Below, piece after piece: positions 1 to 9,990 of a stretch of DNA of 64,000 bases. The stretch is from contig NW_026611618.1 of assembly GCF_028009165.1 (NCBI RefSeq), positions 620,001-684,000 on the forward strand. The letters are read 5' to 3'. The position numbers were made by a program, and so were the translations under genes. The stretch's first letter is position 1; each line of letters starts with the position of its first letter. Source of the stretch: Akanthomyces muscarius (taxonomy: Eukaryota > Ascomycota > Sordariomycetes > Hypocreales > Cordycipitaceae). The notes below the pieces were generated by a model that was not told where the DNA came from, did no database searches, and was given only the letters and a program-made list of their open reading frames with translations.

Positions 1-1471
1 TGAAGCAATTCGACGTGTGAAAACGCTTGGGCAGAAAGAAAAGAACAACCGTGTATAGAAGAAACAAGTAGCTTCTTACAGTATTTGACAGCTTGCATGA
101 GAGGCCAATCAGGAGGCACGGGCTCCTTGTGCACACGGCCGGCTTTGGCAGTGTTGACTCCAGGAAACATGCTACGCTTGACAGTGGGTGCTTGCTGTCG
201 TGGAGGGACCAAGTTTCCTCTCGGCAAACCATAGCCCAAGCCAGAACATTCGCGGCGACCGATGAAGCAGCGGTGACAGGTCGGTTTTCTTTCGTCGCAT
301 TTAATGCGGCGCTGCCTGATTACATGGCTCGTCAGTACAACGCGCTTTCACTCACAGAAGTAAACCTATCATCTCAAACATATGCATAAGGAGTCAAAGA
401 AGACAAGAATCGTGAGCACAGCAGGCGAGGGGAAAGCGCAAGAAAGGCCATCCTTACCGACATGTAAGGCAACCGGTCCTTGTCCTGATTTCCTTCACCG
501 TCATCCGCGGCTTATTACTTGCACCAATAACCACCGCTTGCGCGGGTGCGTGTGCTGGCATTTGTAGATTGGGCGTAGCGCGACGAATCGCAGCGTATTG
601 GAATGGGTGATGTCAGAAGTGACGATTCTAGCGTTCACAATGGAAATCACGGATACGTGAGGAACAGTTCCACCTGGTGAGTTTGAGCCCCTCAGCCGCA
701 TTCTGGCCCTATCGTCATGTGACATGAAAGGAATTCTTAGTGCACTAACACACCTTCTTGGAAAATATTAGTCCGCCTGTTATTATATTAGCAGTTCTTC
801 AAATTGAGGCTATATTATCAGCATCCGTTTGAGATTGTTCTCATAAAGTCTAGAGAAATTGGCCTCTCGTGCGGGCATTCTAGGCAGGAACATGACGTTG
901 TGTTTGATCCGGTGGCCTCTCGGACGCGATGCGCTGGCCACATCATCAACTTCTCCCTTCAGGCCTTCCTCTTCGCAAGCAGCAAAAAAGCCCTGGAAGC
1001 GGCCATGGAGGAGGCGCAGGACGAGGCTAACGATGCAACCATTGCTGGTGCGCTGCAGGACCGCAGCCACTCGGGTAGTGCGCAGCAAAGATCCCGCAGC
1101 CAACCCAAGGGTAGGTCGGATGCAGCTGCCCTTGGTCTTCTGTTCAAATTGCGGCGTATGCAGATAACGGTAATGGTTGATCTTACATACTACGAAACTT
1201 CGCCGAAAGCAGCGACAGGGGCAAAACGGAGAAAGACAGCCACTAGCAAAGCCCGAGAGAAGTTGCCGAGTGATGCAGTCTTCATGACTCGCGTATACAA
1301 TAAATGAATGAATGAATGAATGCATGATTACAACATTGAGCTACTTTGATTATTCGAGAGCTAGAGATGAAGAAAACTTCTAGGCATATGATTATTGAAA
1401 GAAGTATTTTCCCAGACTTCAAACTTAACAAATATATCAGAGATGGAAAGAAGAAACTACTCTAAAGCTGT
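1..1471. other. Region without a supported gene
   Basis: Base composition is normal for the non-repeat part of the window. Open frames exist on both strands, the longest being two overlapping frames of about 170 codons at 804-1,325 on opposite strands, but none shows a domain, a signal peptide or a splice structure I recognise. A short AATG tetranucleotide run (five units, about 1,303-1,322) is the only clear repeat. I treat the stretch as intergenic or as decayed repeat sequence. Confidence 0.5.
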
Positions 1472-1774
1472 TCAAGCACGCAGCAGCTTGACGATAGCCT
1501 CGTGCCCGTTCTCGACGGCATATGAGAGCGGTGTCCGAGCCTCACAATCTTTGGCATCGACATCAACCCTGTCTGTCGCTAGTAGCAGCTTGACAACAGC
1601 CTTATGCCCGTTCTTGGCGGCATATGAGAGCGGTGTCCCACGGTCGTTATCCTCTTGGTCTATATTCTGCCAATCCTTTACCAATATGCGTACTATTTCT
1701 TGAATCCCGAAGTATACCGCTAAATGAAGCCCCGTTACTCTCTTTGGAACACGTTGACTCCAATTGGGAAACAA
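1472..1774 (-). pseudogene. Ankyrin-repeat protein relic (3' end)
   Basis: About 100 codons on the minus strand read as at least two and a half ankyrin repeats. The frame contains TGLHLAVYFG, then TPLSYAAKNGHKAVVKLLL and TPLSYAVENGHEAIVKLL, with the usual helix-turn-helix spacing of about 33 residues. The frame has no ATG at its upstream end and no companion domain (NACHT, NB-ARC, F-box or HET), so it looks like the C-terminal stump of a longer ankyrin gene of the kind common in fungal NLR families. The repeat identity is seen directly; the pseudogene status is inferred from the missing upstream part. Confidence 0.6.
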
Positions 1775-1789
1775 TAAATCTTACTGGCT

Positions 1790-1947
1790 GACAAGTGCTT
1801 GTCAATCAATGTCAAATGACTTGCTGCCACACACGCTGCGGCTTAAGCTGCAAGTGACTGACAAGTGCCTCTGCCCAATGCGTTGCGGGAGCTAAGACGT
1901 AACTGACTGGCAAGTGCCTGTCAATTGATGGCAAATGACTTCCTCTG
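1790..1947. repeat. Diverged direct repeat with TGACAAGTGCTTGTCA-like palindrome
   Basis: A ~40-bp motif at about 1,790-1,827 (tgacaagtgcttgtcaat... caaatgactt) returns at about 1,909-1,947 with substitutions that are mostly transitions. A related palindrome, ttgacaaacacttgtcaa, lies at about 2,193-2,210. Function unknown; it may be a decayed element. Confidence 0.5.
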
Positions 1948-2313
1948 CACCAGCCATAGGGCTCGCGAATGTGCCCGCCATTAGGATGGCGCGGGACAGC
2001 ATGGACCTACCAGCCAATCAGTCGTGAACTCACCCTCTCTCGGCGAAGGCTCATTCGTTCTCCTCCCGCTAACGGATTGTCACTATAATGTCTAATTGGT
2101 GCTTAATCAATTCGCAGCATGTCTTTGCCATCACCATTATCCTCTTGCGTCTCTTTCTGCACAGTGATGATTGTCGGACCCCTGCGAATCTACTTGACAA
2201 ACACTTGTCAAACGATTGCCAGCCACTTAGCACAGCGATGTGGCCCTGGGCGAAGCTGGAGCTTTTGGGCACCGGGCGCCTGCAAAATGAGCTGCGAAAT
2301 GGGGGGGCGCAGA

Positions 2314-2416
2314 AAGTTGCTGCTCATGCCAAGACGGCCGCAGGCGCTCAACGCACGCCAGGGGGTGGTGGGTGGGCAGCAACAAGTTGCTGCTCATGCC
2401 AGGACAGCGGCAGGCG
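2314..2416 (+). repeat. Partial tandem duplication, 70-bp period
   Basis: A block of about 33 bp beginning aagttgctgctcatgcca at 2,314 recurs 70 bp downstream at 2,384 with a few mismatches, and both copies continue into a gcaggcg run. It looks like a two-copy minisatellite in otherwise unassigned DNA. Confidence 0.6.
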
Positions 2417-4630
2417 GTCGCAGCACACGCCAGCGCACACCAGATGGGGGTGTTGGGCAGTCGAAAGTCTAGTAGGCGGGGCGGAGACCATGGGAGCAGA
2501 AAGCCGCGACTAATACCGATCCACTAGTAGTGGACACTGGCGACTCACGGGCTGGGCTACTTGGCAATATGCGGTCACTTTCATTTTAGGAGTCGTCGCG
2601 TACGACCAATGCACAATCTCCAGTTCTCATGCCACCCAGCATCCAGCTGACGCACCCTTCAGTCATGTACATCAAGCAAAGGGTTCCATCGCCGGCCTGA
2701 CTTTCAAGATTCCTCTCATGGGACCGCCGCACTTGCCCAGCCGCCACTCTGAGAGGTGCTGCCAGAGCCAACCACCCTAGGGCCACAGAATGAGACCCGC
2801 AGTAGCCACAGACAGCTCAGGCCCGTTTGGGGAGAGATGGTGGATGCCGACCACAGAAAGAATTGCACCGCTGCCTTCGATAGTGGTGTACCTAAAGTAT
2901 AAAACGTGTACAGTATTTGAAATCGCCCTCACTATGATGAAGTTTTATCGTACATGAAAGCCCGTCCCACCACATGCCAACTTCCGACCATCTCGCACTC
3001 ACACGTCCATTCTGCTGGGGCCGGTTGAGCTGTGGGCCTGCCACTCGCGCTACCTCAGGAGTGATGATCTGGGAGCTGTGGCCTTGAGGTGCTTGAGGAG
3101 TCCACTGCGTGGATCCCCGCATCAGTCTCAAGTCCTGGCCACGCCCACCCCAGAAGACAAGGGCGCGCCTTCACTTCGGTGAACGCTGTGGTACGACGCG
3201 TACCATGAATAGTTCTGCTCGTTCAGTGCAAACCTGTGTTGCATAGCCTGAATGGTAAGAGAAAGCTGCCATTGTTTTTCTCGCACTCATCCTCCCCTGA
3301 CCTTTGGCCTCTTCGACGATTCCTCAGTTATGACTGGCGTCTGCTGACTACACTTTGGTAAGGGTGGTGGCTCGTCACCAAGTGGCCAGGGTCGACAAAT
3401 AACAGGTCTGTGGGATTGTAGGTCCATCTGTCGCATTTGCCGAACCGTGCAACATGGAGCAGCAAAGTCCTGTCGAATTCCGACTCCAGGGAGCAACCAG
3501 TTTTGGCAACCCAGGAAAAAATTGCAACCTGCCAACGCAGCACCGTGTAGCCGTTCACTTGCTGGACCCTTGGAGCTGCCCGCTCCACATGGCGACCCAA
3601 TCCACAGGTCCCGAGGATCGTCACACTCACTCCGCGTTGAGAAACGGCTGCCTTCCGCACCAGTGCCTTGGTTTTGGCAACGCCGCTGTATGTTTTCCCG
3701 CACGCCAAAAGCTGCTCTTCGCACGCCACGGAGGACTTCCGCCTCTTTTGATTGCTCCACACCACTGGCCAGATGCCACTTGCACCAGGTACGTGAGAGC
3801 GTTGCTGCTCCTCTTCTTTATTAACACCCCTCGGCGTAGTTGGCAGCATAATTTCACCCAGATAGAACCATCTGCGTTACTTGAGCACTATCTCGCCGCT
3901 GCTGCAGCTGCGCTATGCCTAAACCAGCGTTCCTACGCCCGACATCCGTGGCCGCCAGCATGCCTTTTGTTACTGTCACGCCGAGCTGTTTGAACATGCT
4001 CCCTAGTGCGCTGAAAAGGACTCCGCATGGTCCAGTACGAGGATCAGCAAGAACGTACCTCCACCTGCATCATGGGTTGGCCAGAGGCGGCTTTTCGTCG
4101 CTGCCTTCCTACCCTACACCTAAGAGTGTCTGGAGTGCTGTACGCCGTCGTGAGGCCATGTTTGACCGCGCCGGCTTTGGCTGCTTGCTCTGTGCTGGGA
4201 CAGTCTCGTCCGAATTGACCGCAACGGCGCTCTCTGAGGAGTTTGTCCGAGACCAGCCACCACAAGGTGGCACCAACGGAACTCGGCCCATGGCCACGCC
4301 AGCCAGTTACGAGCAGATGGCGTTCCGCATTCACAAGGGTACAGATGTCTGTGTACGTTGCTAAGGCCAAAAATTGCAGGTAGCTCAGACTGTCATCACT
4401 TGGCCCGATGCTCTAATTCAGTGGCCGCTATCGCTGCAGTGGCTGCCACTGTTGACTGTGGTTCCAGGTCAAGTGGGGCGGGACTGGCGGCGGACGAATT
4501 GTGCAACGCCACCGCCGCCGCCCACGGGACTTCTGGGCTCAGGAGGTTCGTACCAGTCAGTTGGTGCAACACAGGTAGGTGTCAAAGCATGAAAATGTAC
4601 TGGTCGTGTGTATGCGTGTGCAATGCATCA

Positions 4631-5055
4631 TCTTCGCGAGGAGGTACTAGAGGGATAGGGCATCTCCAGAGAATACATCGCTCGCCACCACATCCCCGCA
4701 GGTAAGGGGAGGCGAACCGACAGGCACGGCCTAACTGGGGTGGTTCTGGCCACAGGGCTTTCTCTGGAGGTCATGTAACTGAGCTTCCCCGACTATTCGC
4801 CGGCTAGCGTTTCTCCATACGTTCCGCATACCGGCGCACAATCTATGCTAGAGCATCTGGGGGCTCTGCTCATCGCACCGTCTTCGCGTCGAGGTACGAG
4901 ACAGGGGGCTGGGTACCTCCAGAAAATACATTGGTCGCGGCATCCCAGCTCCTGTCGAGCGCGTCGTGCCAACTGTCCCGGGGTAAGATGAAGGCAGCGC
5001 GCCGTTGCAGGGTCCTCTGTTGGGGTGGGTGTGGCCAGGGCTTTCCGGGGCATGC
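4631..5055 (+). repeat. Diverged duplicated module (about 150-175 bp), two copies
   Basis: Copy one spans roughly 4,631-4,776 and copy two 4,880-5,055. Both begin with tcttcgcg, share a gaggtac block, a ctccaga-aatacat block and a ggggtgg-tggccagggctttc block in the same order; copy one lacks about 30 bp that copy two keeps. A shorter match in the opposite orientation lies at about 3,122-3,168. The pattern fits an old dispersed repeat. No coding capacity is recognised. Confidence 0.5.
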
Positions 5056-6107
5056 GCTGTGGCTTGAGACGCGAGGCCCGCTGGAGGGCACAATGGGGCC
5101 GTCGGCGCGAGCACGAAGCTGGCGTCTTTCCTTCTGAAGTCTGGGTTTAACTCCAACCCTCATGAGACGCCGAATGGCTGTTTTACAGCAAGGAGACAAC
5201 CCGCTGTAGTATTGTTTTGTGCAAAAAGCTTCAGGTTCACTCTATCTCTTAAAATTAGCGTGCGCTGTGAAAGCTCAAAGCGGGCGCTTATTAACTAGTG
5301 GGTGTTTCCAGGCCATGACGCTAAACAACAAGTCGCTAGGCGGGTGGGCCTTACGTTTTTTCCCCCAACAGTGTAAGTGAGGGATCTGATTGTGGCAGCT
5401 TAGCTTCAGATTGGCGAGAGGCGAGTCAACGGAGTATTCTGCACCGCCTGCACATGCCCTTGCAACAGCCGTAGAACCACTTTACCTGGGCTTTTGATCG
5501 CGAATTGCCAAACATTGACCACCGAGCCTACAGCGCGGCCTCTTCGCCCATATGCTTTCAAGCACGTCTGCGTTATTGAAGGCTGTATGTGTGTGGTGAC
5601 TATTTTCCGACAAGCCAGGGGAACCAAAATCAGCAAGTTGCCGCCCAAAATGCCTTCCGACAGCTTCAAAACGAGGCAGAAAGGGACCAAGGAAGACAAT
5701 TAGCGCCAGGAGACAAACTCTCCCAACAGAGCCTGGTCCCCGCAATGCGCAATGAGTCTTTCGCCTCTTTCACAACTTCTAGTTTACGTGACGGGCCAAT
5801 GACGATAGCTTGCACGATGCTAGGTGAGTGGGAGTCGATTATAGCGGCAGATATGCTAGGAGAAGATTGCCAAATAGTACTGTTCGTAACGCTAGCTATA
5901 GCAAATAACAACCTCTAACTGGAGCTTTCCAACTAACGTATAATAGTCATTCGCCACGTCTCACCCTGCCATGATAACCCTGCCGAGGTGTCAATTGCGC
6001 TTCCAAATGCCCAGCCTTCATCCGCAGACACAAACGGGTAATCAAAAAATATACATACAAACTGCTGTAAACCACACCTATCTGTAGCAGGACTAGAATT
6101 AGAAGCG

Positions 6108-7439
6108 TTACATGACACTGCAACCCTGACGATTGTTTCTGTGCTCGCTGGCCCTCAAATCCTTAACATACATTTTAAATGCGTGCTGTGCTCTATCATA
6201 TAGCTGCACGGGAGTATAGCCGTCATGACTTTCATGAGTAACATCACTCCCCTTTTCTTGTAGAAGCTCATATATCTGTCTGCAGCTAGTTGCGTCCCAA
6301 ACATAGCCAAGGAGAGCCTTGTCGGATTGGGAAAGATGTAGACATGCACGTCCCGCCATTTTAGCCGCCAACCCTAGCGCGGTATTGCCGTCGCTGTCTT
6401 GCTTGCGAATATCGGCATTATGTTCAAGGAGGTATCGGGTAAGCTGCAAGTCCCCGAAGTCGGCCGCTATGTGTAGCGCGGTCTTACTAGATAACGTCGT
6501 GTAGTTAATGTCGCTGCCGCCGGTCTTATGAAGCAAGCGCTATACTTTAGGGCGACAACGATGTATCGCGAGAAGTAGCGCTGTATTGTCAGATCCGTCA
6601 GTTCTGTCCACGTCTGCGCCGTTATCGAGCAAATATTTGATAACCGCTTCATGTCCCTCCATCACGGCTATATGTAACGGAGTGCATCCCGAGACGTTCT
6701 GATAGTTTATATTACTACCCTTCTCGGTCAGTATCTGGCAGATGTTTGTTTTCCCCTCCATTGCTGCTACTCCTAGAGGCGTGTCGAGGTTCAATTTTAA
6801 TTCCTGTGCGTGAATATCCGCACCTAGCTCAAGCAGGCACTGAACTGCTTTTCTTTTGCCTTCACGCGAGCAATAATGTAGTGGAGTAGAACCTGTCCAG
6901 TCCTCTTGGTGAATATCGCAGCCTTAGTTGGCTAAGAACCGCATCATGCTTGTAGATCCCGCCATAACGGCAAGCCAAAAGGCTGTGATGTTATCGCCAA
7001 TTTCCGCGTCGATAGTGGCTTCTTGTTCTAGAAGATACTTGGCGGTTCTAAGATCTCCTTTGATCACAGCGATGTGGAGGGGTCTATACTTTCGAACGTT
7101 GCTGATTCCATGCTCCCCTAGAAGCTTTCTTCGTTCATTACCGTTTGGCTCACATAGCGTATCAACGTCTGCTCTGGCAGAGAGCGCCAACTTTATACCT
7201 TTGATATCGCCGCAAGCCGTAAAGTGTATCAATGCTCTCTGAGGATCTCGCCTGATCATAGACAGACGTGCAGTGGTAGAGACACGTCTGCTTGATAAAG
7301 CGAGACTTTTTAAATCTCCAACAGCCTGGATTTTTCCAGCGATCTCCAGAATAATTTCATTCGGCAGGAGAGAGAACCTATCTTTCTCTACGAAAGTTTC
7401 TCCTGACAAACCGGCGCTGCGTGTAGTAGATCGTGTCAT
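6108..7439 (-). pseudogene. F-box / ankyrin-repeat protein, broken by two in-frame stops
   Basis: One continuous minus-strand frame starts at the ATG at 7,439 and runs to 6,108. The N-terminus carries an F-box-like segment (FSLLPNEIILEIAGKI... LKSLALSSRRV, about residues 22-55), followed by about eight ankyrin repeats, seen in blocks such as RPLHIAVIKGDLRTAKYLL, TPLHYCSREGKRKAVQCLL, TPLHIAVMEGHEAVIKYLL and TALHIAADFGDLQLTRYLL. Two stop codons interrupt the same frame: TAA at 6,924-6,926 and TAG at 6,540-6,542. Ankyrin coding continues without frame change after each, so these are point changes, not frameshifts; both fit a single C-to-T change in a CAA or CAG codon. F-box proteins of this type act as substrate adaptors of SCF ubiquitin ligases, but this copy is probably dead unless read through. 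Confidence 0.8.
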
Positions 7440-7543
7440 TGCGTCACAGAATGTGGTCTTTGTAGACTGTAGAGTAAGCGTGAGTATGGCTGGGCGCTCG
7501 CTGGGCTATTAGGGATATAAATGTTAGCTTTTAGTATAGTAAG

Positions 7544-7726
7544 AGGCGGAATGAATGTCCCTTTTTTGCTAATTAAGGATAATAGTGGGAGCCTTTTTTA
7601 GCGTGCGGTGTGGCGGTGCGCTGGCTCCACCGGAGGAACCACTGTTGTACCTTTTGGTCCCCTATAAGTACACACAAAGGCGGAATAAGTGTCCCTCCTT
7701 TGTTAAACAAGGATAATAGTGGGAGT
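7544..7726 (+). repeat. Two-copy direct repeat
   Basis: A ~50-bp module (aggcggaat... gtccc... aaggataatagtgggag) at about 7,544-7,595 recurs at about 7,678-7,726 with scattered substitutions, a period of about 134 bp. Both copies are followed by a GC-rich gtg/ctgg segment. It probably reflects a local duplication of an unknown element. Confidence 0.6.
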
Positions 7727-7810
7727 CTTGTTTTGCTGTGGCGCACGTGGCTGGTGTGGCTGGTGTGGCCTGCTGTGGTAGCTAGGAGGTACCTTCTTAC
7801 CCATTCTTTG

Positions 7811-8072
7811 TATTATTCTGCTCAAAAGTAGCTTCCCCTCTAGCCCTTTTGCAACTAAATTTCGCCTCCACCAATGCTCTCATATTTAGTAGAAAACGAG
7901 TTAAAATGGAACTTCATCAATGGAACTCCCTATTACTCAGGTTACTGCGATTTTTAATTAAGATTTGGCTGTTTATGGAGGTTTTGTGATGCATACACGC
8001 TAGTTTACTGTGTTGCTATTTTGAGAATACATATTGTGTGGGGAGAGGAAGCTACTTTTGCGCAGAATAATA
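7811..8072. mobile_element. MITE-like element with ~30-bp terminal inverted repeats
   Basis: The left end (tattattctgctcaaaagt, continuing to about 7,842) and the reverse complement of the right end (about 8,043-8,072) match over about 30 bp with one substitution and one small length difference. Each end carries TA, consistent with a TA target duplication as used by the Tc1/mariner superfamily. At about 262 bp with no open frame it has the size of a MITE. The family assignment is inference from end structure only. Confidence 0.65.
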
Positions 8073-8336
8073 GCCTTTAAACCACGCTAAAATAAGAAAG
8101 TGCCACAAAGACCGTTACCTTGATGCGCTCAACAGCCATGCCCTTGTAGTAGCCATAACCCTGAGCTTTCGGCACCGGGTCAATGCTTTACCGTAGAATA
8201 CGAATGGCCGCAGCACGCAAACTTGCTTACTTCGAGTAAACATCATTTTCTTCACTGCGTTACGTCCCTACATTATCCACAGCACATCGAATAAGCTTCT
8301 TCCCGGCTCTACACATCTCGAAGGTGCCGCGCAAGT

Positions 8337-8933
8337 ATGCAGGCCAGAACACTCAACAGCCTCCCGCCAGAGTTACGCGACGCGATCTGGCGCCTCGCAA
8401 TTCCCAGTACCATCTTCCAGATCAAAGTCCAAATCAGGGGGCCAAAATGGCCTCGTAGGCATACCCGGTGCTCCATCACAGCCACTTCCAACGTCAAGCA
8501 CCGCAACAATCTCTTACGAGTCTGTAGGGAGTCCTCGGCTGTGTTTAAGAGCGTGAAGAAAGTGCGCAATTTTGAGCCCGTCGGCGAAATCGATGACGGG
8601 ATGGGGAAGAAATGGAAAGTTGTCGTGGACCCGATCAATTTAGATCCAAGCTACGACATGATCGATTTCAGTGCCCCAGGAGCCAGAGTTGCTAAGTTCG
8701 CCGAAGTCTTCCCCGAGCTTGCATCATGTATTAACGCAGCGGTTATTTTTTTTCACGAAGTACCGTCCTTATGGTGGACAGTTGCCATTGCGCTTCCGAG
8801 AGCGACATACTTAACTGTCGTCGTTACTTCTATAGAGGAAAGAACGAAGCTGAGCGATGAGATCGAAAAAGTCGAGTTGCAGCCTTGGGTGCAACTCCGG
8901 GTTGATAGTGTCATCCAACCACAAGTCTCTTAA
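8337..8933 (+). CDS. 2EXR-domain-like protein, 198 aa
   Basis: Single uninterrupted frame from ATG 8,337 to TAA. The N-terminus LNSLPPELRDAIWRLA (about residues 6-21) matches the opening of fungal 2EXR / F-box-like domains (LPxELRxxIWxxA), followed by the usual HRNNLLRVCRESSAVF segment (about residues 55-71), which is the second conserved block of that family. The rest has no recognised domain. 2EXR proteins are abundant, lineage-specific and of unknown biochemical role; some are thought to resemble F-box adaptors. Composition is normal and the frame is clean, so it could be expressed, although it sits among relics and is shorter than many relatives, which often exceed 250 residues. Start choice: first ATG directly ahead of the conserved block. 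Confidence 0.65.
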   Translation: MQARTLNSLPPELRDAIWRLAIPSTIFQIKVQIRGPKWPRRHTRCSITATSNVKHRNNLLRVCRESSAVFKSVKKVRNFEPVGEIDDGMGKKWKVVVDPINLDPSYDMIDFSAPGARVAKFAEVFPELASCINAAVIFFHEVPSLWWTVAIALPRATYLTVVVTSIEERTKLSDEIEKVELQPWVQLRVDSVIQPQVS

Positions 8934-9123
8934 GAGACTATTATCTACAGCAGAATGAAAAATGCTGTGGATAGTGAGGATGCTAATGTTTTAGACTTTT
9001 ATGGTACTTTTATCACGCAATTTCCAATTTCTATAAGGCCTAGCAGTTAAGAAAACTCAATAGAAATGGCCAACTTACTAGATACATCCCGAAGTCTATA
9101 TTAATAACGTCCTTATTTGCCTT
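8934..9123. other. Spacer after the 2EXR gene
   Basis: Moderately AT-rich sequence between the 2EXR stop and the transposase relic. Nothing identifiable is seen. Confidence 0.4.
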
Positions 9124-9311
9124 CTAATGGCGCTTTATGAACTTGTTTAAAACGGAAAAGAGGTCCTTGATTGGATGGAAGTCTGGCGAGTACGGCGGGA
9201 GATATATCAGCCTCACCCTAGACTAGCGTCCTCTTATATCTGGCAAAGTTCTTCGCTATAATGCCAGGGTGTATCATCCATGACGATTATAGACTTCGGC
9301 TCTGGGGATGT
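9124..9311 (-). pseudogene. Tc1/mariner (IS630-type) DDE transposase relic
   Basis: On the minus strand, about 9,124-9,217 reads LIYLPPYSPDFHPIKDLFS followed by VLNKFIKRH and a stop. This is the third-catalytic-residue block of IS630/Tc1/mariner transposases, usually LPPYSPDxNPIE. About 25 bp upstream in another frame, about 9,235-9,311 reads SIIVMDDTPWHYSEELCQI, the second aspartate block (VMDNAxxH type). A frameshift, a stop and loss of the expected glutamate (PIKD in place of PIE) show it is dead. Only about 60 codons survive. Motif recognition is direct; the superfamily call rests on established knowledge of the signature. Confidence 0.75.
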
Positions 9312-9606
9312 ATTATTCCGTGCAAACCTAGCTTCACCCCGCCAATTAACAACACGGAAGATTGATGAGCGGCCGGCTCTCTGCGGGATACGTGACAATG
9401 ACAAAGGGGCGCTCCTGCAGCACATTACTGGAGTTTCCGGTTTTGGAGTGGTGTGTCGCCGAAGTTGCTTGCCACTCGAGCCTCGCCAGAGCGCCTTTCC
9501 GGCCCGCGGGATTTCCAATTAAACGAACGCACATGCACAGAGAAATAAAGTCAATTTCATAGTTACTCAAATTAGATACCGAAAACAAATTAATTGCCAC
9601 CTATGC

Positions 9607-9990
9607 TCACCACTCTTCGCCGTCTGCCTCTCGTGATTCGGCGAATCCTGCGACGCCCTTAATGAATCGTAATGTAGAGCCAAGCGGCAAACCCTTAGCT
9701 AACGTCCTTTCCTTGACGGCTTGTTGGTATTGATGGACGGATGCCAAGTCTACAGTAGCAGCTCGTACATTGCGACCTTGTTCGCTGCTTCCGTTCCATT
9801 CCTGTGTCTGTCACTCTGCATGTTTAGGTTGGATGTGCGATACTCCTTAATCACACCCTCTAGATCCCCTACAACCTCTAGACGCTCGCTATATCCATCT
9901 CCTCGGTCAGAGTTGGACTTGCGATTGCGGCTGTCGACGTCAGGTCTAGCACTCTCGAAACTCTGCAGCCTAGGCGGTAGGCGCTCAAAG
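9607..9990 (-). pseudogene. Possible coding relic of unknown function
   Basis: The minus strand shows about 75 open codons from about 9,990 to 9,765, and then another frame reading RAATVDLASVHQYQQAVKER, GLPLGSTLRFIKGVAGFAE and ending EEW-stop at 9,607. The composition of the second frame looks protein-like, and the change of frame near 9,765 suggests a frameshifted gene fragment. I do not recognise the family. It could equally be a chance frame. Confidence 0.3.

Larger units (their letters stand above)
1785..6107. other. Long region without a supported gene, with diverged duplications
   Basis: More than 4 kb with normal composition and many overlapping open frames on both strands (for example around 3,290-3,990 and 4,040-4,370). 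None has a recognisable domain, conserved motif or convincing intron, and frames of similar length occur on both strands of the same DNA, which is what non-coding GC-rich sequence gives. The stretch holds short diverged duplications, listed separately at 1,790-1,947, 2,314-2,416 and 4,631-5,055. I see no gene I can defend. Confidence 0.5.
7440..8336. other. Intergenic region with direct repeats and a MITE-like element
   Basis: No gene seen. The stretch between the F-box/ankyrin pseudogene and the 2EXR gene contains a two-copy direct repeat (7,544-7,726) and an element with terminal inverted repeats (7,811-8,072), both listed separately. The remaining ~260 bp before 8,337 would hold the promoter of the 2EXR gene; no clear TATA box was found. 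Confidence 0.5.

Noticed and set aside
804..1325. Two overlapping open frames of about 170 codons on opposite strands
   Set aside because: No domain, signal peptide or intron on either, and mutually exclusive frames of equal length in the same DNA suggest chance.
3287..4370. Several open frames of 100-180 codons on both strands
   Set aside because: Residue composition looks random, no motif was recognised, and frames overlap on both strands.
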